64,000 nt of DNA, taken from contig NZ_CP114902.1 in assembly GCF_027497235.1 (NCBI RefSeq), positions 4,676,001-4,740,000 on the forward strand, read 5' to 3'. Within the stretch, counting starts at the first letter, position 1. Each line of letters begins with the position of its first letter. Shown here piece by piece: positions 62,202-64,000 of this stretch. A program made the position numbers and the translations under genes. Source of the stretch: Micromonospora sp. WMMD1128 (GTDB taxonomy: Bacteria > Actinomycetota > Actinomycetes > Mycobacteriales > Micromonosporaceae). The notes under the pieces were generated by a model. The model was not told the DNA's origin, searched no databases, and saw nothing but the letters and a program-made list of their open reading frames with translations.

Positions 62202-63266
62202 TCAGCGGAGGCGGCGGCCTCGGGGGATCGGGTCGGTCTCGTCGTCGAACTCGCCGATGACCTCCTCCAGGAGGTCCTCCAGCGCGACGAAGCCGATCGG
62301 CCGGGTCGGTCCGCCGCCGTTGCGCACCAGCGCGAGCTGCGCCTGCCGGCCCCGCATGGCGGCCACCGCCTCGGTCACCGACGCCTCGGCGGGCAGCGTG
62401 AACGCGCCAGTCATCAGCTCCCCGGCGGTGGCCGGCCGGCCGTTCGTGACCGCCCGCACCGCCTCCCGTACGTGGACCAGGCCGCACACCTCGCCACCCG
62501 CGTCGAGGACGGCGAGCCGGGACCGGCCGCTGTCCCGCGACACGTGCTCGATCCGCTCGGCGGTGTCGTCGCGGCGCACGGTGACGATCCGGTCGAACGG
62601 CTCCATCACCTGCGCGACCGTGGTGCCCTGCAACTCCAGCATGCTTGTCAGCAACTGGTGCTGCTCCGCGCCGAGCAGCCCGTGCTCCCGGGACTGTTCC
62701 AGCAGGATGCGCAGCTCGTCCGGGCCGTGCACCTGGGCGAGCTGGTCCTGCTGCCGCACGCCGACCACCCGCAGCATCACGTTGGCCAGGCCGTTGAGCA
62801 GGGAGAGCACCGGACGGGCGATCCGGGCGAAGGCCCGGAACGGCAGCGCCAGCAGCATCGCCGAGCGCTCCGCGTCGGTGATCGCCCACGACTTCGGCGC
62901 CATCTCACCGACCACCAGGTGCAGGAAGGTCACCAGGCCCAGCGCGAACAGCAGGCCGACGACGTGGCTGGCCGCGTCCGGCAGGCCGACCGCGTGCAGC
63001 AGCGGGCTGAGCAGGTGCTCGATGGCCGGCTCGGCGAGCGCACCGAGGCCGAGCGTGCACAGCGTGATGCCGAGCTGGGCGCCGGCAAGCATCAGGCTCA
63101 GCTCGCGGACGCCGTCGAGCGCCGCGCGGGCCGCCCGGCCGCCACCGGCCGCCGACTGCTCCAGCCGATACCGCTTGGCGGCGACCAACGCGAACTCGGC
63201 CGCCACGAAGAATCCGTTGAGCGCCAGCAGCACCACGGAGAAGATCAGCGCGAACCCGGGGCTCAT
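62202..63266 (-). CDS. CNNM/CorC-type transporter with CBS domains (hemolysin family)
   Basis: The 354-residue protein has a DUF21/CNNM membrane domain with three to four segments (FALIFSVVLLALNGFFVAAEFALVAAK, ...GITLCTLGLGALAEP, VGLLFALGLVTFLHLVVGEMAPKSWA) and two CBS-like units (VMEPFDRIVTVRRDDTAERIEHV, and LMTGAFTLPAEASVTEAVAAMRGRQ). Such proteins are implicated in magnesium or cobalt homeostasis. Its ATG overlaps the TGA of the upstream paralog by 4 bases, so the two form a pair. Confidence 0.88.
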   Translation of the reverse strand: MSPGFALIFSVVLLALNGFFVAAEFALVAAKRYRLEQSAAGGGRAARAALDGVRELSLMLAGAQLGITLCTLGLGALAEPAIEHLLSPLLHAVGLPDAASHVVGLLFALGLVTFLHLVVGEMAPKSWAITDAERSAMLLALPFRAFARIARPVLSLLNGLANVMLRVVGVRQQDQLAQVHGPDELRILLEQSREHGLLGAEQHQLLTSMLELQGTTVAQVMEPFDRIVTVRRDDTAERIEHVSRDSGRSRLAVLDAGGEVCGLVHVREAVRAVTNGRPATAGELMTGAFTLPAEASVTEAVAAMRGRQAQLALVRNGGGPTRPIGFVALEDLLEEVIGEFDDETDPIPRGRRLR

Positions 63267-64000
63267 GCCGCCCCCTCCCCGGACACGTCGGCGGTCGACC
63301 GCAGTCGCACCGAGTCGGCCACGTGCCGGTCCACGGCCAACACCTCGACAAGCACCCGCGGCCCGGACGACGGCTCGTCGCCCTCACCGGTGGGCGCGAT
63401 CTCCAGCCGGTCGCCGACCTCGGGCACCCGGCCCAGCTCCCGCATCACCAGGCCGGAGAGCGTGTCGTACTCGGGCGCCTCGGGCAGCTCGATGCCGGTG
63501 CTGTCGACGACCTCGTCGATCCGCCAGCGGGCCGGCACCACCCACGAGCCGTCCTCCTGCCGGGCCGGCGCCCGCTCCGGCGGATCGTCCTCGTCGCGGA
63601 TCGGCCCGACCAGTTCCTCGGCCAGATCCTCCAGCGTGATCACGCCGGCGAACCCGCCGTACTCGTCGACCACGCAGGCCAACTGCCGGTGCCCGGACCG
63701 CAGCCGGTCCAGCACCGTCGGCAGCGGCAGCGTCTCCGGCACCAGCAACGGGGGTACGGCCACCGCGTCGATCCGGGTGCTCCCCCGCTCAGCCGGCGGC
63801 ACCCCCAGCACGTCGGCGATGCCGATCACACCGATCAGGTCGTCGACGCCCTCGGCGCCGCGGACCGGGAACCGGGAGTGACCGGTGTCGAGCATCTCGA
63901 CGACCCGGCTGACCGGCTCGTCGGCCCGGACGGTGTGCACGTCCACCCGGGGCACCATGGCCTCGCCCGCGGTCAACTCCCGGAAGTCGAGCCCCCGGTC
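63263..64000 (-). CDS. CNNM/CBS-domain protein, partial at the window edge
   Basis: The frame continues beyond position 64000, so the N-terminal membrane domain is missing. The visible C-terminal 245 residues begin DRGLDFRELTAGEAMVPRVDV and contain the CBS pair (EMLDTGHSRFPVRG, LRSGHRQLACVVDEYGGFAGVITLEDLAEELVG) and a CorC/HlyC domain ending VEVLAVDRHVADSVRLR. It overlaps the following paralog gene and is probably cotranscribed. Confidence 0.87.
   Translation of the reverse strand, partial: DRGLDFRELTAGEAMVPRVDVHTVRADEPVSRVVEMLDTGHSRFPVRGAEGVDDLIGVIGIADVLGVPPAERGSTRIDAVAVPPLLVPETLPLPTVLDRLRSGHRQLACVVDEYGGFAGVITLEDLAEELVGPIRDEDDPPERAPARQEDGSWVVPARWRIDEVVDSTGIELPEAPEYDTLSGLVMRELGRVPEVGDRLEIAPTGEGDEPSSGPRVLVEVLAVDRHVADSVRLRSTADVSGEGAA

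Overview
The window is high-GC actinobacterial chromosome, most likely Micromonospora or another Micromonosporaceae. The evidence is codon use rich in G/C at third positions, many GTG starts, and a gene order that follows a block conserved across Actinobacteria. Recalled from M. tuberculosis (roughly Rv2710 to Rv2738c) and Streptomyces, that block holds sigB, ideR, nrdR/nrdJ, lexA, a Gly-rich membrane protein, hflX, dapF, miaA, a LigB-like gene, a DUF349 gene, miaB, recX, recA and DUF3046. No plasmid, phage, IS or CRISPR signature was found, and no rRNA or tRNA gene could be supported.

Layout. 0-5 kb: a HipA-like kinase, a secreted S8 protease, a class I methyltransferase with dtd, and a Spo0M-like protein. 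5-15 kb: a SigB-type sigma factor, a GNAT/acyl-CoA-synthetase protein paired with an AcuC deacetylase, a rhodanese, IdeR/DtxR, and a divergent HxlR versus DHFR/MBL island with a clear palindromic operator. 15-19 kb: assorted methyltransferase, hydrolase and lipoprotein genes. 19-24 kb: nrdR-nrdJ, in which the B12-dependent ribonucleotide reductase carries an intein. 24-34 kb: lexA with its SOS box, a beta-propeller membrane protein with a long Gly-rich tail, hflX, malic enzyme, dapF-miaA-LigB-like, and DUF349. 35-47 kb: a GH5-CBM2 cellulase, miaB, selD, a glutamate-type ABC transporter (gluABCD), a small secreted Cys protein, and RNase Y preceded by an overlapping repeat-containing small ORF. 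47-53 kb: a BKACE enzyme, recX, intein-split recA with an SOS box, DUF3046, an MFS transporter and an acyl-CoA dehydrogenase. 54-64 kb: a pterin-dehydratase/VOC fusion, an XRE-DUF397 pair, a TetR gene lacking a standard start codon with an operator inside a divergent promoter, UdgX, a MocR regulator divergent from a PNPOx-GNAT fusion, a second Spo0M-like gene and two CNNM/CBS transporters.

Genes that work together: lexA, recA, recX and UdgX in DNA damage and repair; nrdR and nrdJ in dNTP supply; the acetyltransferase and AcuC in reversible protein acetylation; gluABCD in amino-acid uptake; miaA and miaB in the two steps of the ms2i6A tRNA modification.

The most unusual signals are non-coding. 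Five copies of a fixed-length 57-bp element built from two GGGGCCCC-centred halves lie next to gene ends, and in three of them the element's own TAA sits exactly at the gene's stop-codon position (used in two, mutated to CAA in one). A set of long near-perfect inverted repeats lies at gene 3' ends, two of them with related sequence. Coordinates for starts were chosen by ribosome-binding sites where visible. All functional names rest on reading motifs by eye; no database search was run.
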